Source of the DNA: Geobacter sp. UBA4074
GTDB lineage: Bacteria > Desulfobacterota > Desulfuromonadia > Geobacterales > Pseudopelobacteraceae
Reading direction: 5' to 3'
Assembly (NCBI GenBank): GCA_002383415.1
Contig: DFYU01000152.1
Coordinates: 17,764-23,667 of the forward strand
DNA: 5,904 nucleotides
In this document: positions 5,130 to 5,904 of the stretch, piece by piece
Position numbering within the stretch: the stretch's first letter is position 1
Layout: each line of letters starts with the position of its first letter
The notes under the pieces: generated by a model
Told to the model about the DNA's origin: nothing
Seen by the model: only the letters and a program-made list of their open reading frames with translations
Databases searched by the model: none
Program-made: the position numbers and the translations under genes

Positions 5130-5904
5130 AGTAGCCTCGTTTCAGGCAGCATGGCAGGGCGGTTGCCTCCCCATAACCCTCTAGGTCATTACGTGTACAG
5201 ATGGCGGCCAGCTCACGCGCCGCCGCCGCATACTCCTCCAGGTTGATGGTCCCTTCCGGCTCCCATTTTCTGACCCGGTAATACAGCTTGTCGTAGTACT
5301 GCTCAATCAATCCCTGGGCCAAACCCTCCACATTCCATGCCTCCAGTTTTTGTTTGAGTTCCTCGTACTGCTCGCCGCCCAGTTTCTTTTTGATCCGTTC
5401 CAGCGCCTCGGCCATAGGTCCGCGGTAGTCCTGGCGGGCATACTCAGCAGCCAGTCGTTTGACACGGGTCGCCACGGAGACCTCGCACCAGATCTTGGTG
5501 CTGGCCGCCATCACCTCGTGCAGGTTGCCCGGCAGGGTCACGCGGCCGATCCGTTTGCTCTCCCCCTCCACCACGATCGGCCGGTCAAGGGGAGCCTTGC
5601 GGAAGGCGTCCCACAGCAGGGTTTCGAACCGTTTCTGGGGTGGTTGTTCCCCCAGCCCCAGCGAGCCGAAGGCCGAGCCGCGATGGCGGGCCAATCCCTC
5701 CAGGTCAATCACGGTCCAGTCGCTGGCCGGCAGCTGATTCAGGAATTCGGTCTTGCCGGAGCCGGTCATGCCGTGCAGCACCACCAGCTGCACCGGCAGA
5801 CTGACCGCTTCGAAAAAACTGCTGACGATCTGGCGGAAGGACTTGTAGCCTCCTTGCAGCTTGACCACCGGCAGGCCGCTCATCTCCAGCAGCAGGGCGA
5901 TCGA
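5104..5904 (-). CDS. selU: tRNA 2-selenouridine synthase (SelU/MnmH), C-terminal part, cut by the window edge
   Basis: This is the P-loop part of the enzyme that converts 2-thiouridine to 2-selenouridine at the wobble base 34 of certain tRNAs, using selenophosphate. The frame stays open to the last base of the window: seven more codons (SIALLLE) precede the first internal Met at 5883, so the gene is partial and its N-terminal rhodanese domain, with the catalytic Cys, should lie beyond the edge. Counting from that Met: MSGLPVVKLQGGYKSFRQ is the end of the rhodanese-like region, GMTGSGKT (38-45) is the Walker A loop, VIDLEGLARHRGSAFG (58-73) follows, and VVEGESKRIG (104-113) matches the family's E-S-[RK]-x-IG motif. 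The tail after about residue 230 (TRNDLEGYGEATALPC...) looks unlike the family and may be read-through sequence created where the BRO gene begins. Some bacteria split this enzyme into two subunits; that cannot be tested here. Confidence 0.88.
   Translation of the reverse strand, partial: SIALLLEMSGLPVVKLQGGYKSFRQIVSSFFEAVSLPVQLVVLHGMTGSGKTEFLNQLPASDWTVIDLEGLARHRGSAFGSLGLGEQPPQKRFETLLWDAFRKAPLDRPIVVEGESKRIGRVTLPGNLHEVMAASTKIWCEVSVATRVKRLAAEYARQDYRGPMAEALERIKKKLGGEQYEELKQKLEAWNVEGLAQGLIEQYYDKLYYRVRKWEPEGTINLEEYAAAARELAAICTRNDLEGYGEATALPCCLKRGYYGTQTGTV

Overview
The window looks like a stretch of a moderately GC-rich bacterial chromosome with an accessory insertion region. The partial tRNA 2-selenouridine synthase, the MerR-type regulator and the codon style would fit a Geobacter-like member of the Desulfuromonadales, but this is a weak inference; nothing here fixes the taxon.

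Layout, left to right. Bases 1-253 hold no supportable gene and end in a probable promoter. A MerR-family regulator (254-691, +) is followed by a two-gene, operon-like pair on the same strand. The first (799-1719) encodes an uncharacterised protein with two copies of a CxxC-45-CxxC module with the same spacing, plus a C-terminal domain. The second (1738-2751) encodes an AT-rich, apparently foreign PD-(D/E)xK nuclease-like protein with a probable RAMA-type C-terminal domain.

Bases 2752-4099 contain no convincing gene but are unusually rich in inverted repeats. They fall into four blocks: two hairpins (2752-2827), a domain closed by a 27-by-27 base stem (2832-3061), a large multibranched domain with 10-bp and 9-bp perfect long-range stems (3064-3522), and a less well resolved domain (3603-4020). 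A strong plus-strand intrinsic terminator with a 10-bp stem and 8 T follows at 4100-4170. Most mismatches in these stems are G-U on the plus strand, so the region is best read as one or more large structured non-coding RNAs transcribed left to right. This is the most interesting part of the window. Its class is not identified: a HEARO/IscB omega-type RNA is one possibility, but no IscB or TnpB gene is present here.

On the minus strand, converging on that terminator, are a partial tRNA 2-selenouridine synthase (5104-5904, cut by the window edge) and an overlapping downstream gene for a BRO-N/DinD-like antirepressor-type protein (4296-5129). The nuclease, the BRO protein and the structured RNA together give the middle of the window the character of a phage- or defence-related accessory island beside a housekeeping tRNA-modification gene. 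How these parts work together, if they do, cannot be read from the sequence.
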